64,000 nt of DNA from Pseudovibrio zosterae (lineage in GTDB: Bacteria > Pseudomonadota > Alphaproteobacteria > Rhizobiales > Stappiaceae), in the NCBI RefSeq assembly GCF_033843645.1, contig NZ_JAWXVZ010000003.1, forward strand, positions 124,001 through 188,000, written 5' to 3'. Made by a program: the position numbers and the translations under genes. Below the pieces are notes generated by a model that was given only the letters and a program-made list of their open reading frames with translations, did no database searches and was not told the DNA's origin. Position 1 is the stretch's first letter. Every line of letters starts with the position of its first letter. Shown piece by piece: positions 9,155 to 18,454 of this stretch.

Positions 9155-9895
9155 TCAGTCGTAACGGCTCAGATCTATCGGTTTGCCAGACTCGATCGCG
9201 TCTTTCTCGCGGCGGGCGCGAATTTCTTCGCCTTGGTCGATTTCAGGCGCAACCACTTCGAAACCCTCAGCTGGAGTGCTGTAAGCAAGTGGCGGCTCGG
9301 TCAGGTACCGGCGCTGTGGCTTACACTCTTCTGGGTTTTCAATGCAGTAGTTTGTTGTCTCGGCAACCTTTTCGCCCTTGGCAGAGCGGTAGCGCTCGTG
9401 AAGGGCGCGCATTTCTTCCGGAGTGAGTTTTTCACCATCCAGAAGCTCTTCCTCTCGGCGTTCTGCCGCATAGTCGCGCTCTTTGCGCTGCCTTGGATCG
9501 CCATACTGCTCACGCAAGGCGAGGTGGCCTTGCATCTGCTCTGGCGTCAGTCGGCCGTCGTCACCGGTCTTGTAGAACTCACGCAGCTTAGCGATTTCCG
9601 CTGCGCGACGATCTTCAGGCCAGTTTTCTGCCTGTGCGGTCAGGTTGATCTGCTCAGGGGTCGGCAGGTTCTCCATGTTTGGTGGCATCACCAGAGAACC
9701 GCGCTCCTTATATTCAATTGGTGCTGAACTACCGCTCGTGCCGATGAGCGTCTTCTGAATGATGCCGCTCAAACCTGCATCTGGATCTTCCGTTCCATCG
9801 CTGAAGTTGTCGGCGCTCATGCAGCCGGCGAGTCCCAGCCCGATGGCGCACAGAACAGAGCTTCGAAGAATGAATTGTCTCGTTGTGTTCTGCAC
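9155..9895 (-). CDS. Uncharacterised outer-membrane-type lipoprotein
   Basis: The 246-residue precursor has a lipoprotein signal peptide ending in the lipobox LAGC, with Cys 25 as the lipidated residue. The mature part is hydrophilic and charged: Glu/Arg-rich helices at about 85-170 and a Pro-rich stretch near 200. There is no catalytic motif. It lies between lspA, whose product would process it, and the M16 peptidase pair. A similar lspA / small lipoprotein or DUF3035-like / pitrilysin order occurs in other Alphaproteobacteria, so a role in envelope maintenance is inferred. A terminator follows it. Confidence 0.75.
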   Translation of the reverse strand: MQNTTRQFILRSSVLCAIGLGLAGCMSADNFSDGTEDPDAGLSGIIQKTLIGTSGSSAPIEYKERGSLVMPPNMENLPTPEQINLTAQAENWPEDRRAAEIAKLREFYKTGDDGRLTPEQMQGHLALREQYGDPRQRKERDYAAERREEELLDGEKLTPEEMRALHERYRSAKGEKVAETTNYCIENPEECKPQRRYLTEPPLAYSTPAEGFEVVAPEIDQGEEIRARREKDAIESGKPIDLSRYD

Positions 9896-10082
9896 TTTTA
9901 AAAATCCCTGATTGCAGCAACGGTGCCCGACCGTTCAAGTGCCCCAAAACCCACAGCGCACTGAAATAGTTCACAAAGGCATGCACCAGACTCTTGCACG
10001 ACGTCAAGCGCTCTTCCGATAAAACTGATTGCCCTGAATACCTCTGGTACCATGTATACCACATTTTGAGGCAGCATTAGGG

Positions 10083-10598
10083 CTATGACTTCTCGGATTT
10101 CTTCACGAAAAAGCTGTCATAGATGAGGCCAATGGCGCCGACTACAATGAAAACGTCCGCAATGTTGAAGACGTACCAAGAAAAAGTGCCCACGTGGAAA
10201 TGCACGTAATCCACCACCATCCCGTAGTAGATGCGGTCAACGCCGTTGCCAAGCGCCCCGGCAAGAATGAGGCCAAGGCTCACCGCGAGCAGCTTATCCT
10301 TTGTTTTGGCACCCCAAATCCAAATGAATACGGAGGCCAGTACCGTGAAAATCGCAAGTGCCCAGCGGCCGAAGTCGCTGTCCTGCTGAAACAAACCATA
10401 GGAGACGCCCCGGTTCCAAACCAAGATGATGTCGAGAAACGGCAACAGGGAGATGGGCGGGTTTTCAGCCATCCGATAGATGTGGACGACCCATATCTTA
10501 ACGGCCTGATCTAGGACCAGGCCGATAACTGCAAGTGTCGCGATCAAGGAACTAAAGCGTCCCCATAAGAATCGGTCTTTCAGAGCTCTATCCCTCAA
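10083..10598 (-). CDS. lspA: Lipoprotein signal peptidase II
   Basis: This inner-membrane aspartyl protease removes signal peptides from lipidated prolipoproteins. The 171-residue protein has four hydrophobic helices and the family's conserved blocks: NRGVSYGLF (62-70), GALGNGVDR (114-122), VVDYVHFH with catalytic Asp 130, and FNIADVF with catalytic Asp 148. The only start placing the first helix correctly is TTG 10598, with a weak RBS. It lies downstream of ileS in the common ileS-lspA order, but a terminator sits between the two, so lspA expression depends on read-through or its own promoter. Confidence 0.95.
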   Translation of the reverse strand: MRDRALKDRFLWGRFSSLIATLAVIGLVLDQAVKIWVVHIYRMAENPPISLLPFLDIILVWNRGVSYGLFQQDSDFGRWALAIFTVLASVFIWIWGAKTKDKLLAVSLGLILAGALGNGVDRIYYGMVVDYVHFHVGTFSWYVFNIADVFIVVGAIGLIYDSFFVKKSEKS

Positions 10599-10615
10599 GT
10601 GCTTTTGCGAGGATG

Positions 10616-10639
10616 AAAAAGTGCTGCGTTACGCAGCAC
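10616..10639 (-). terminator. Terminator overlapping the ileS stop codon
   Basis: On the minus strand GTGCTGCGTAACGCAGCAC forms a near-perfect hairpin followed by five T. The TAA in its centre is the ileS stop codon, so terminating ribosomes would cover the structure. Confidence 0.75.
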
Positions 10640-13553
10640 CTTCCAACTCACGCATTGCCTGAGCGTCGCGCAATGTCAGCTCAGGATAATCTGCATCCGT
10701 GCCAACTTCCGGCAGGATCTTCCAGGAACGGGCGCATTTCTGTCCCACTGCAAGACCCGGAACCACGCCAACACCTGCAACGTCTTCCAAGGTGAAAGCG
10801 TCCGCTGGTGCGGCTTCAGTTGAAACGGTTAGCTGAGATGTAATGGAGATCTCAGCAAGATCCAGACCCTCCAAGGAAGAAAGCAGCTCTGCATCGGTGA
10901 TGTGAACCACCGGATGTGCTTCCAAAGAGGAGCCAATGCGCTTTTCACGGCGTTCGATTTCAAGCGCACCCGTGATCACGCGGCGAACCTTGCGTACCTT
11001 GACCCATTTAGAGGCCAGCTCATCATTGCGCCATCCCGCCGGAACTGCAGGGAACTGCTGCAGGTGCACGGACTGTGCATCCTGACCGTAGCGATAGCCC
11101 CAGCACTCTTCAGTGGTGAATGGCAGAATTGGTGCCATCCAGGTCACAAGATGACGGAACAGCTGTTCGATGACATGGAGCGAGCCCTTGCGCTTTACCG
11201 AAGAGATCGGGTCACAGTAAAGCGTATCCTTGCGGACATCGAAATAGAACGCGGAAAGCTCAACAGTCATAAAGTTGAACAGCACGGAGAACACGCGTTT
11301 GAAATCAAAAGCGTGGTAGGCATCGCGAACCACGGTGTCCAACTCGGCCAGACGGTGCAGCATTAGCTGTTCCAGTTCCGGCATGTCCGTAACCGCAATT
11401 TCCTCGCCTTCAAAGTGAGCAAGTGAGCCCAGCATGAAGCGCAGGGTGTTGCGCAGCTTGCGGTAGGCGTCCACGTTGGTCTTGATGATCGCAGGGCCGA
11501 TGCGTTGATCTTCAGCATAGTCAACAGAACCAACCCAAAGACGCAGGATATCTGCGCCGTACTGCTTGATCACATCCTGAGGGGCGACGGTGTTGCCCAG
11601 AGACTTGGACATCTTGCGGCCATGTTCATCCATGGTAAAACCATGGGTCAGAACCGCGTCGTAAGGCGCGTGGCCTCGAGTGCCGCAGCTTTCAAGCAGG
11701 GAAGAGTGGAACCAACCGCGGTGTTGGTCAGTGCCTTCGAGGTAAAGAACATAGTCTTCACCGCCCAAGCCCTTGCGGTTTGGGTTCAGGTCTTCGCGGC
11801 GCTCCATGCAGAAGGCATGGGTGGAACCGGAATCGAACCAAACATCGAGAATATCATCAACCTTCTCGAACTCTTCCGCGTTGTAATCGTTACCGAGGAA
11901 ACGCTCTTTTGCGCCTTCTGCAAACCATGCATCGGCACCTTCTGCGCGGAAAGCCGCGCTGATGCGGGCGTTCACTGCTTCGTCTTTGAGAACGTCGCCG
12001 GTCGCCTTGTTGACGAAGATGGAGATGGGCACGCCCCATGCACGCTGACGAGACAATACCCAGTCCGGGCGCGTCTCGATCATGTTGTGAATGCGGTTTT
12101 GGCCACTTGCAGGCACAAAGCGGGTCTCGGAAATCGCCTTCAGGGCGCGGCCGCGCAATGTGTCCGTTTCACTTTCCAGCTTCTTGTCCATGTAGACAAA
12201 CCACTGAGGTGTGTTGCGGAAGATCAGTGGAGCCTTGGAGCGCCAAGAATGCGGATAGGAGTGCTTTACCTTACCTCTTGCGATCAGAGCGCCAACTTCC
12301 GTCAGCTTTGCAATCACAGCCTTGTTGGTGGAGCCTTCACCGCCCTTGCGGTTCAGGATGTATTCGCCCTGGAACAGCGGCACATGCGGGTAATAAGAGC
12401 CATCTTCCTGAACGGTCAGCGGAACCTGCTCCGTACCAGCCTTGGCAAAGGCTTCACGGTTGTCGAGGAACATCTGAAAGTCATCCGCGCCGTGACCTGG
12501 TGCTGTGTGCACGAAGCCCGTACCGGCGTCGTCCGTAACATGGTCGCCCGCCAGAACTGGCACGAAAAAGTCGAAGTACCCATCGGTGCCGTCAACGCCG
12601 CGGAATGGATGGCCGCAATATTCGATCTTGGATGGGTCAACATCAGAAACACGCTCAAAAGCCGCAACGCGGGCGGACTTGAACACGTCCTCAGCCAACT
12701 TGTCAGCGATGATCAGTTCATCGCCGACTTTGGCCCAGTTGTCTTCCGCAGCCTCGGTGACCTTGTAAAGGCCATACTCAATCGCCTTGGAGAAGGAGAT
12801 TGCGCGGTTTGCTGGGATCGTCCATGGCGTTGTGGTCCAGATTACCACGCTCTTGCCAACCAGCGCGTCATCCCCGGTCAGCACCGGGAAACGAACCCAG
12901 ATGGTGTGAGATTCGTGGTCCTGGTACTCAACCTCAGCTTCTGCCAGTGCGGTCTTTTCTACGATGGACCACATGACCGGCTTGGAGCCACGATAAAGCT
13001 GACCGGACATGGCGAACTTCATCAGTTCTTCGGCGATCACCGCTTCACTGTCGAAGTTCATGGTCAGGTATGGATTGTCCCAGTCACCCTCAATGCCAAG
13101 GCGCTTGAACTCTTCGCGCTGCACGTCAATCCACTTGGCTGCGAAATCACGACATTCCTTCCGGAACTCGTTGATTGGGACAGCGTCTTTGTTCTTGCCC
13201 TTTTTGCGGTACTGCTCTTCGATCTTCCATTCGATTGGAAGGCCGTGACAGTCCCAGCCTGGCACGTAGTTGGAATCGTAGCCCTGCATCTGCATGGAGC
13301 GGGTAACGATGTCCTTTAGCACCTTGTTCAGGGAGTGGCCGATGTGGATGTTGCCGTTTGCATAAGGAGGGCCATCGTGAAGCAGAAATTTTGGCTTGCC
13401 AGCGGATTGCTGACGCATCACGCGGTAAAGGTCCTGATCTTCCCAGCGCTTCAGAATATTGGGCTCATTCTTTGGCAGCCCGGCACGCATTGGGAAATCG
13501 GTTTTAGGTAGATTGAGCGTCTCGGAATAGTCTCGGCTCACGGTCTCGGTCAT
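10629..13553 (-). CDS. ileS: Isoleucyl-tRNA synthetase
   Basis: This 974-residue class I aminoacyl-tRNA synthetase charges tRNA-Ile in the cytoplasm. HIGH is at 70-73 and KMSKS at 647-651. The CP1 editing domain shows TTPWTIPANR (241-250) and GTGFVHTAPGHGADD (344-358), which hydrolyse Val-tRNA-Ile. The WFDSGSTHAF block lies at about 572-581. The C terminus keeps the anticodon-binding region, but the terminal zinc-finger equivalent has only one Cys (KCARSWK) where E. coli has four, so metal binding there is probably lost. GGAT lies about 7 nt before the ATG. No T-box leader is visible. Confidence 0.98.
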   Translation of the reverse strand: MTETVSRDYSETLNLPKTDFPMRAGLPKNEPNILKRWEDQDLYRVMRQQSAGKPKFLLHDGPPYANGNIHIGHSLNKVLKDIVTRSMQMQGYDSNYVPGWDCHGLPIEWKIEEQYRKKGKNKDAVPINEFRKECRDFAAKWIDVQREEFKRLGIEGDWDNPYLTMNFDSEAVIAEELMKFAMSGQLYRGSKPVMWSIVEKTALAEAEVEYQDHESHTIWVRFPVLTGDDALVGKSVVIWTTTPWTIPANRAISFSKAIEYGLYKVTEAAEDNWAKVGDELIIADKLAEDVFKSARVAAFERVSDVDPSKIEYCGHPFRGVDGTDGYFDFFVPVLAGDHVTDDAGTGFVHTAPGHGADDFQMFLDNREAFAKAGTEQVPLTVQEDGSYYPHVPLFQGEYILNRKGGEGSTNKAVIAKLTEVGALIARGKVKHSYPHSWRSKAPLIFRNTPQWFVYMDKKLESETDTLRGRALKAISETRFVPASGQNRIHNMIETRPDWVLSRQRAWGVPISIFVNKATGDVLKDEAVNARISAAFRAEGADAWFAEGAKERFLGNDYNAEEFEKVDDILDVWFDSGSTHAFCMERREDLNPNRKGLGGEDYVLYLEGTDQHRGWFHSSLLESCGTRGHAPYDAVLTHGFTMDEHGRKMSKSLGNTVAPQDVIKQYGADILRLWVGSVDYAEDQRIGPAIIKTNVDAYRKLRNTLRFMLGSLAHFEGEEIAVTDMPELEQLMLHRLAELDTVVRDAYHAFDFKRVFSVLFNFMTVELSAFYFDVRKDTLYCDPISSVKRKGSLHVIEQLFRHLVTWMAPILPFTTEECWGYRYGQDAQSVHLQQFPAVPAGWRNDELASKWVKVRKVRRVITGALEIERREKRIGSSLEAHPVVHITDAELLSSLEGLDLAEISITSQLTVSTEAAPADAFTLEDVAGVGVVPGLAVGQKCARSWKILPEVGTDADYPELTLRDAQAMRELEGAA

Positions 13554-13927
13554 CTTTAGGATCCGCAGTTCAGGGCTTTAAGCCCTCTAACAATTGGGCA
13601 GTAATGCGCAGTGCTCGCGCATCAACTCATAGAGAAGGGCTGTCGCATGGAAAGTGCGTTGAGCCCATTGTGTCCCGGTCCTTCTGGGCGCGTCAGTAAG
13701 CGCAGCCACGGAAGGCCGGGCCGATAATTCGAAATGCGGCTCCAACATCAATGGGCAGACAGGAACTCATGTGATTTACCAGTTCACGCAACATGATCAG
13801 AGCATTTAGCAGTGATTTTGGCCAGAATAAAGGGCTGACTTCCCCAAGCCAAAGATTTCCTCCATCGCAGATCTCAAAGGCTTGCCAAGGAAACATCAAC
13901 TACAAGATCGATAATCCGAGCTACTGC
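13554..13927. other. Intergenic region upstream of ileS
   Basis: These 374 bp lie between the ileS start and the stop of the first EamA transporter gene. They presumably hold the ileS promoter. I see no convincing gene: a 68-codon minus-strand frame (13693-13899) has no clear RBS and no recognisable family. I also see no T-box or other structured leader. Confidence 0.5.
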
Positions 13928-14872
13928 TTACCCGCTTCCCGCTTCCCGCTTTGCGGTCACCCGCTCTCGGTGCGCAATGTAAATGCCTCCGCCAGCGATC
14001 AGCGCGACACCGCACCAAACAATTGGTTCTGGGACATCCCCAAAGACAATGAAGCCAATCAGGGTCGCGCTTACAATCTCAACATAGTTGAGCGGGGCAA
14101 GCACGGAGGCGGGGGCCCGTTCAAAGGCCATCACAATGAGCCCATGGGATACCAGTGAAATTGCGCCGACAAGCAGGAACAGCGGTACAAGTTCCAAGGC
14201 AGGCGTGGTCCACGCTGCCGGTTCAAAGCCGAACAGTGTTGAGACAAGGACCAGCGGGCCAAGGACAAAGGCACCTGTAAAACCTGTTGTGAACTGCGTG
14301 CCAAGCAGGCTGGCTGTGCCCGACAACTTGCGGGTCAACATCAGGTAGATGGCAAAAGAGGTTGCTGCGATCAGCGGTAAGAGGGAGTAAAGGCCAATGG
14401 CATTTGACCCCGGTCTTATGATGATCAGCGCACCAATCAGGCCGATGCCCACCGCTGACCAGCGGCGAACGCCAACCTGTTCTTTCAAGAACACGGCAGA
14501 GAGCATGGTCAGGATCATGGGCTGAACAAAAAAGATCGCGATGGCATCAGCAAGCGGCATGTATTTAACGGCGCTGAAAAAAAACAAGGAACCAATCGCA
14601 AGGAACAATCCGCGCAGCATTTGGCCGCGGTCAAACTCTTTCATCATGGAACCGAAGCTGCGGCCCATGATCAGAGCGATGGCCAGCGCAAACACCCCCT
14701 GCAACAAGAAGCGTATGAAGGACACCTGAACGGGGGAGACATAGTGTGCCAGATATTTGGCCGTGCCATCCATGGCAGGCAGGATCATCATGCCCCCAGT
14801 CATCAGCAGCATGCCTGTAAATGCAGACGCGGTCGGTGCCCCCTTTGCAGGAGCGGAACTTGAAAGTGTCAT
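13928..14872 (-). CDS. EamA/DMT-family transporter (first of a tandem pair)
   Basis: This inner-membrane drug/metabolite transporter-superfamily protein has about ten hydrophobic helices in two EamA repeats (about 15-150 and 165-300). Family signatures include SFIRF in helix 2, FFVQPMILT near the end of the first repeat, and ERAPASVLAPLNYVEIV in the second. ATG 14872 is preferred because AGG lies 7 nt upstream; a GTG at 14914 would add 14 polar residues. It closely resembles the next gene along its whole length, so the pair arose by tandem duplication. The substrate cannot be read from sequence. Confidence 0.9.
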   Translation of the reverse strand: MTLSSSAPAKGAPTASAFTGMLLMTGGMMILPAMDGTAKYLAHYVSPVQVSFIRFLLQGVFALAIALIMGRSFGSMMKEFDRGQMLRGLFLAIGSLFFFSAVKYMPLADAIAIFFVQPMILTMLSAVFLKEQVGVRRWSAVGIGLIGALIIIRPGSNAIGLYSLLPLIAATSFAIYLMLTRKLSGTASLLGTQFTTGFTGAFVLGPLVLVSTLFGFEPAAWTTPALELVPLFLLVGAISLVSHGLIVMAFERAPASVLAPLNYVEIVSATLIGFIVFGDVPEPIVWCGVALIAGGGIYIAHRERVTAKREAGSG

Positions 14873-15054
14873 GGGGCAACCTGAAAGTGATACAGCACCC
14901 TTCTTAGACAGCACTGCATGAACTCAGCAATGCCTTAGCATGTGCCTAAGATCCACGGTGAAAGCAAGAGAAGAAGAAAAGCGCATAGCAGCTCTGTTGA
15001 AATATCAGGGCTGATGCCCCGAAAAGGAGCTGTGCGTTTGGGGGATCTGATCTG

Positions 15055-16026
15055 CTATGACTTATTAAGTGCTCTGCGAGCGGCGTTTGCAGCGGCGCGT
15101 TCACGGTGCGCCAGATAAATGCCGCTGGCGACAAGGATGGAGACGCCGAGCCACACCATGGCATCTGGGACTTCGTTGAAGAAAACGTAGCCGATCAGCG
15201 ATGCAGAAATGATCTCGGCATAGTTGAGCGGCGCCAGCAACGAAGCTGGAGCCCGCTCGAAAGCCGTGATAATCAGGCCCTGACCAAACATGCCAACGAA
15301 AGCCAGCAAGCCGAGAAGCGTGAGTGGTAGCCAGAGTTCTTCAATGCCGGCGGCGCTGGAGAGTATCGGAGTTTCTGTTATCCCAAAAATCGAACCCAAG
15401 ATCAAAAGGGGGATCACGATGACAGACCCGGTGACGCCAATGACAAACTGCGCGCCCATCAGGGATGCTTGCCCTGAGAGCTTGCGTGTCACCATCAGGT
15501 AGAGTGCAAAACACGTGGCCGCTCCAATTGGCAGCAGCGCATAGGCGCCAAAGATGCCAGAGCCGGGACGTACGATGACCATAATGCCCACAAATCCCAT
15601 CAGAACAGCGATCCAGCGCCTTGGTCCAACGTCTTCCTTCAAAACCACCGCTGAAAGGATGGTCAGCACCATGGGTTGAATGAAGAAAATTGCAATCACG
15701 TCTGTGAGTGGCATCACCTTGAAAGCAACGATTATCTGCAAGGAGGCCAGCACAAGAAACACGCCCCGAAGGACTTGCGGCCAGGAAAATTCTTTGATCA
15801 GACCGCGCAGGTCAGACCCCTTGAAAGAGGCGATGGCCCATACGATCAACACCTGCATGGAAAATCGGCAGGCCGCAATGGTCAACGGCGAGAAAGTTTG
15901 TGCAAGATACTTCACCATGCCGTCTGAGACAGAAAGGACAAAGAGCCCAGCCAGCATGAGCAACACCCCCTCAAGGGACGGATTCAGATGGCCTGCCTGC
16001 TGATTGTGGGATTGGTTTGCGGCCAT
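15055..16026 (-). CDS. EamA/DMT-family transporter (second of a tandem pair)
   Basis: This 323-residue paralogue of the preceding transporter has the same two-repeat, roughly ten-helix layout: DGMVKYLAQTFSP in the first helix region, FFIQPMVLTILSAVVLKE, and ERAPASLLAPLNYAEII in the second repeat. It starts 17 bp after ribF ends on the same strand and is probably co-transcribed with it. The second gene copy is separated by 182 bp. Position beside ribF is suggestive but does not show that flavin is the cargo. Confidence 0.9.
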   Translation of the reverse strand: MAANQSHNQQAGHLNPSLEGVLLMLAGLFVLSVSDGMVKYLAQTFSPLTIAACRFSMQVLIVWAIASFKGSDLRGLIKEFSWPQVLRGVFLVLASLQIIVAFKVMPLTDVIAIFFIQPMVLTILSAVVLKEDVGPRRWIAVLMGFVGIMVIVRPGSGIFGAYALLPIGAATCFALYLMVTRKLSGQASLMGAQFVIGVTGSVIVIPLLILGSIFGITETPILSSAAGIEELWLPLTLLGLLAFVGMFGQGLIITAFERAPASLLAPLNYAEIISASLIGYVFFNEVPDAMVWLGVSILVASGIYLAHRERAAANAARRALNKS

Positions 16027-16043
16027 CGGGTTTCCTGAGAGGG

Positions 16044-17051
16044 CTAGGGGGTGTCTTGGAAATGAAGCGTTGTATCCAGATCAGAGAGGGTGCGCATGCT
16101 TTCAATCATGGCGCGTGCCTCAGCACTGTCCTTGTGCATTTGCGCAATGAGCGCATCTACTCCATCAAACTTCATTTCGGAGCGAATGAAACCAATGAAG
16201 TAGACGGTTAGCGTCTTGCCATAAAGGTCGCCGGAAAAGTCAAAGACATGCACCTCGCAAAGCGGGGCACCATCATCGAAGGTGGGACGGCGGCCAAACG
16301 AAGCGACACCCGGATGGATCTTTCCGTCGATTTTGACCTGAACCGCGTAAATGCCTTGTTTGAGCTCTGAGTTTTCCGCAAGAGGCAGGTTGGCGGTCGG
16401 ATAGCCCAGTTCTCGTCCGCGCTTCGCACCGTGTTGAACTACAGCCTCAGCAAAGTAGCGATAGCCCAGCAGACCATTGGCAAGCGCCAGGTCACCTTCC
16501 GCTAGAGCCGCGCGCACGCGAGAAGAGGAAATTGCCTCGCCGCCTTCATCTTCCTGCGCACTTACAATGCGAACGGAAAAGCCATTGGCCTCGCCCGCAG
16601 AGCGCAAAAATTCCGGTGTTCCCTGACGGGCCTTGCCGAAGTGGAAGTCGTATCCGGTAATGCTTTCGCTGATGCCAAGCGCGTCGACCAGTATGTCGGA
16701 TACAAACGCATCTGCGCTCATGCTGGCAAATTCTTTGGTGAAAGGCAGCTCGATCATGCCATCAAAGCCGAGCGATTTCAGAATCTCGGCCTTCGCGTGA
16801 CTTGGCGTTAGCCGGAAAACAGGGGCGGATGGCTTGAAGAATGTCCGAGGATGCGGCTCAAAGGTCATCACCAGGGCGGGAACACCACGCCGCGCGGCTT
16901 CATCCAACGCCATTTGCAGCACGGACCGGTGGCCTCGGTGTACGCCATCAAAGTTTCCTATGGCGACTACGCCACCCTTCAGGCCCTGCGGAAAGGCGTT
17001 GAGGTCTGTAATGTGATGAAAGGGCTTCGACGTTGCGAGCGCATCATTCAT
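16044..17051 (-). CDS. ribF: Bifunctional riboflavin kinase / FAD synthetase
   Basis: The protein phosphorylates riboflavin to FMN and adenylates FMN to FAD. The N-terminal nucleotidyltransferase domain (about 20-180) carries GNFDGVHRGH at 32-41 and a later SSSRVRAAL motif. The C-terminal riboflavin kinase domain (about 195-325) carries RGRELGYPTANL and the GVASFGRRPTF block. At 335 residues the length is normal for the family. It heads a probable unit with the two EamA transporters; the ribF-ileS-lspA order common in bacteria is interrupted here by those transporters. No FMN riboswitch is visible upstream. Confidence 0.97.
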   Translation of the reverse strand: MNDALATSKPFHHITDLNAFPQGLKGGVVAIGNFDGVHRGHRSVLQMALDEAARRGVPALVMTFEPHPRTFFKPSAPVFRLTPSHAKAEILKSLGFDGMIELPFTKEFASMSADAFVSDILVDALGISESITGYDFHFGKARQGTPEFLRSAGEANGFSVRIVSAQEDEGGEAISSSRVRAALAEGDLALANGLLGYRYFAEAVVQHGAKRGRELGYPTANLPLAENSELKQGIYAVQVKIDGKIHPGVASFGRRPTFDDGAPLCEVHVFDFSGDLYGKTLTVYFIGFIRSEMKFDGVDALIAQMHKDSAEARAMIESMRTLSDLDTTLHFQDTP

Positions 17052-17187
17052 GAAGAACGGGTCCCGGTTCTACAATGTTTGTTACTGGCGACACATGACG
17101 GATGGGCGTTCATCCGTCAAGCATCACCAAATGCCAAGATGCTCTCAAAAGAGCAAGTCCAGACCATCAAGAACCGGAATCGAGGCC

Positions 17188-17643
17188 CTAGTGGTCCTTA
17201 TGCTTTTCCGGGGTGTGTTCCGCAAGCGGCACTTTTACAAGCGCTTCGCCCTCGAGCACCACAGTATCGCCAACTGTACAGGTACAATTGAGTCGCGCCC
17301 GGTGCCCCTTTTCGATGAGCTCAGCTACGGTCACGACCACGTGAATCTCATCTCCAATGTGGACAGGTGCCTTAAAATTTAGAGTTTGAGATAAATAAAT
17401 AGCACCGGGCCCCGGAAGGCGTGTGCCAAGTATGGCTGAGATAAGGCTCGCGGTGTAAAGCCCATGCGCAATACGCGTTTTAAATGGGGTTTTGGCCGCA
17501 AAATGTTGAGATAGATGAATAGGATTACGATCACCTGAGACCTGAGCAAATCCGACAATGTCTTGTGAGCTAACGGTTTTTACCAGCTCCTCTGACATGC
17601 CGACATACAAATCCTCGAAGGACAAAGCGCGTAGATTTAGCAT
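17188..17643 (-). CDS. MaoC-like (R)-enoyl-CoA hydratase
   Basis: This 151-residue single hot-dog-fold protein has the hydratase-2 signature: Asp 38 and His 43 in SGDRNPIH, followed by ARIAHGLYTASLIS-like residues around 57-70. These form the oxyanion and catalytic site that hydrates trans-2-enoyl-CoA to (R)-3-hydroxyacyl-CoA. PhaJ-type enzymes supply monomers for polyhydroxyalkanoate, and similar proteins act in fatty-acid breakdown. No polyester or beta-oxidation gene is adjacent, so the pathway is open. It is probably transcribed alone. Confidence 0.85.
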   Translation of the reverse strand: MLNLRALSFEDLYVGMSEELVKTVSSQDIVGFAQVSGDRNPIHLSQHFAAKTPFKTRIAHGLYTASLISAILGTRLPGPGAIYLSQTLNFKAPVHIGDEIHVVVTVAELIEKGHRARLNCTCTVGDTVVLEGEALVKVPLAEHTPEKHKDH

Positions 17644-17830
17644 CGGGGAACCTCTGGGTTCGGTTGGGGAAATGTAATATGTTGCAGTGCAGCATGAGCA
17701 CCTTACGCCGCCTGTTAATAAACTGCAATTGCTTTAAACCGTGGAATGGCTGCAATTGTAATATTAACCTAACCTTCAGAGGCGGGTGATAGTTGACAAG
17801 AGAGCAGGTCGGCGGATCTGTCCTTGAAAT

Positions 17831-17847
17831 TACGTAGAACCTACGTA
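17831..17847. repeat. Perfect inverted repeat upstream of cheY
   Basis: Two 7-bp arms, TACGTAG and CTACGTA, are separated by AAC. The site lies 82 bp upstream of the cheY start and could be an operator. No regulator is known. Confidence 0.4.
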
Positions 17848-17928
17848 GAAGGACCAGAGCTGCACCGCCGACTAGCCGAGTGGTAGTGCGACGGGCAAGC
17901 AGGCCCAGCTGACAACATGGAGAGATAC

Positions 17929-18312
17929 ATGGCACTTGATCTTCAGATGCCAATTTTGGTTGTTGATGATTACAAGACCATGATTCGGATCATCCGTAAC
18001 TTGCTGAAGCAGCTTGGCTTCAGCGATATCGATGATGCGGCGGATGGAGCTGAAGCATTTGAAAAGATGAAGCAGCGTCGGTATGGCCTGGTGATTTCTG
18101 ACTGGAACATGGAGCCAGTAACCGGCTACGAGTTGCTCAAGCAGGTGCGTCAAGACGCAAATCTGAGCAAAACGCCATTCATCATGGTAACTGCCGAATC
18201 CAAGACTGAGAACGTTATCGCGGCCAAAAAGGCTGGCGTGAACAACTACATCGTTAAGCCGTTTAACGCTCAGACCTTGAAAGGCAAGATCGAGGCAGTG
18301 TTCGCCGAATAG
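17929..18312 (+). CDS. cheY: CheY chemotaxis response regulator
   Basis: This single-domain, 127-residue receiver has the complete CheY active site: Asp 13, Asp 14, phosphoacceptor Asp 58 in SDWNME, Thr 88, switch Tyr 107 and Lys 110. Each is offset by exactly one from E. coli CheY. When phosphorylated it should bind the flagellar switch and change motor rotation. ATG 17929 is chosen because GGAGA lies about 6 nt upstream; an in-frame ATG at 17917 lacks an RBS. cheZ follows 142 bp downstream on the same strand. No CheA, receptor or flagellar gene is in the window. Confidence 0.93.
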   Translation: MALDLQMPILVVDDYKTMIRIIRNLLKQLGFSDIDDAADGAEAFEKMKQRRYGLVISDWNMEPVTGYELLKQVRQDANLSKTPFIMVTAESKTENVIAAKKAGVNNYIVKPFNAQTLKGKIEAVFAE

Positions 18313-18454
18313 GCGACCTCTCGTTTCACAAGTGGTTTAAATGAGAGGTCACGCGCCGGCGTAGTGGCGCGGTTGATGCGTGACCTGGCCGCGGTGACTT
18401 TAAGATGACACAGCTGTGCTGCAACCATCTTTGATCCCATGTGGGTGGGGAAGG

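Noticed and set aside
11505..13319. 604-codon plus-strand frame opposite ileS
   Set aside because: Antisense shadow of a certain gene; composition biased toward residues expected from the opposite frame.
13693..13899. Small minus-strand gene in the ileS upstream region
   Set aside because: No RBS or family and only 68 codons.
17051..17187. FMN riboswitch upstream of ribF
   Set aside because: The conserved RFN segments are not visible in the short region before ribF.
17850..17915. tRNA-like segment before cheY
   Set aside because: No cloverleaf or T-loop could be formed; only a short inverted repeat is present.
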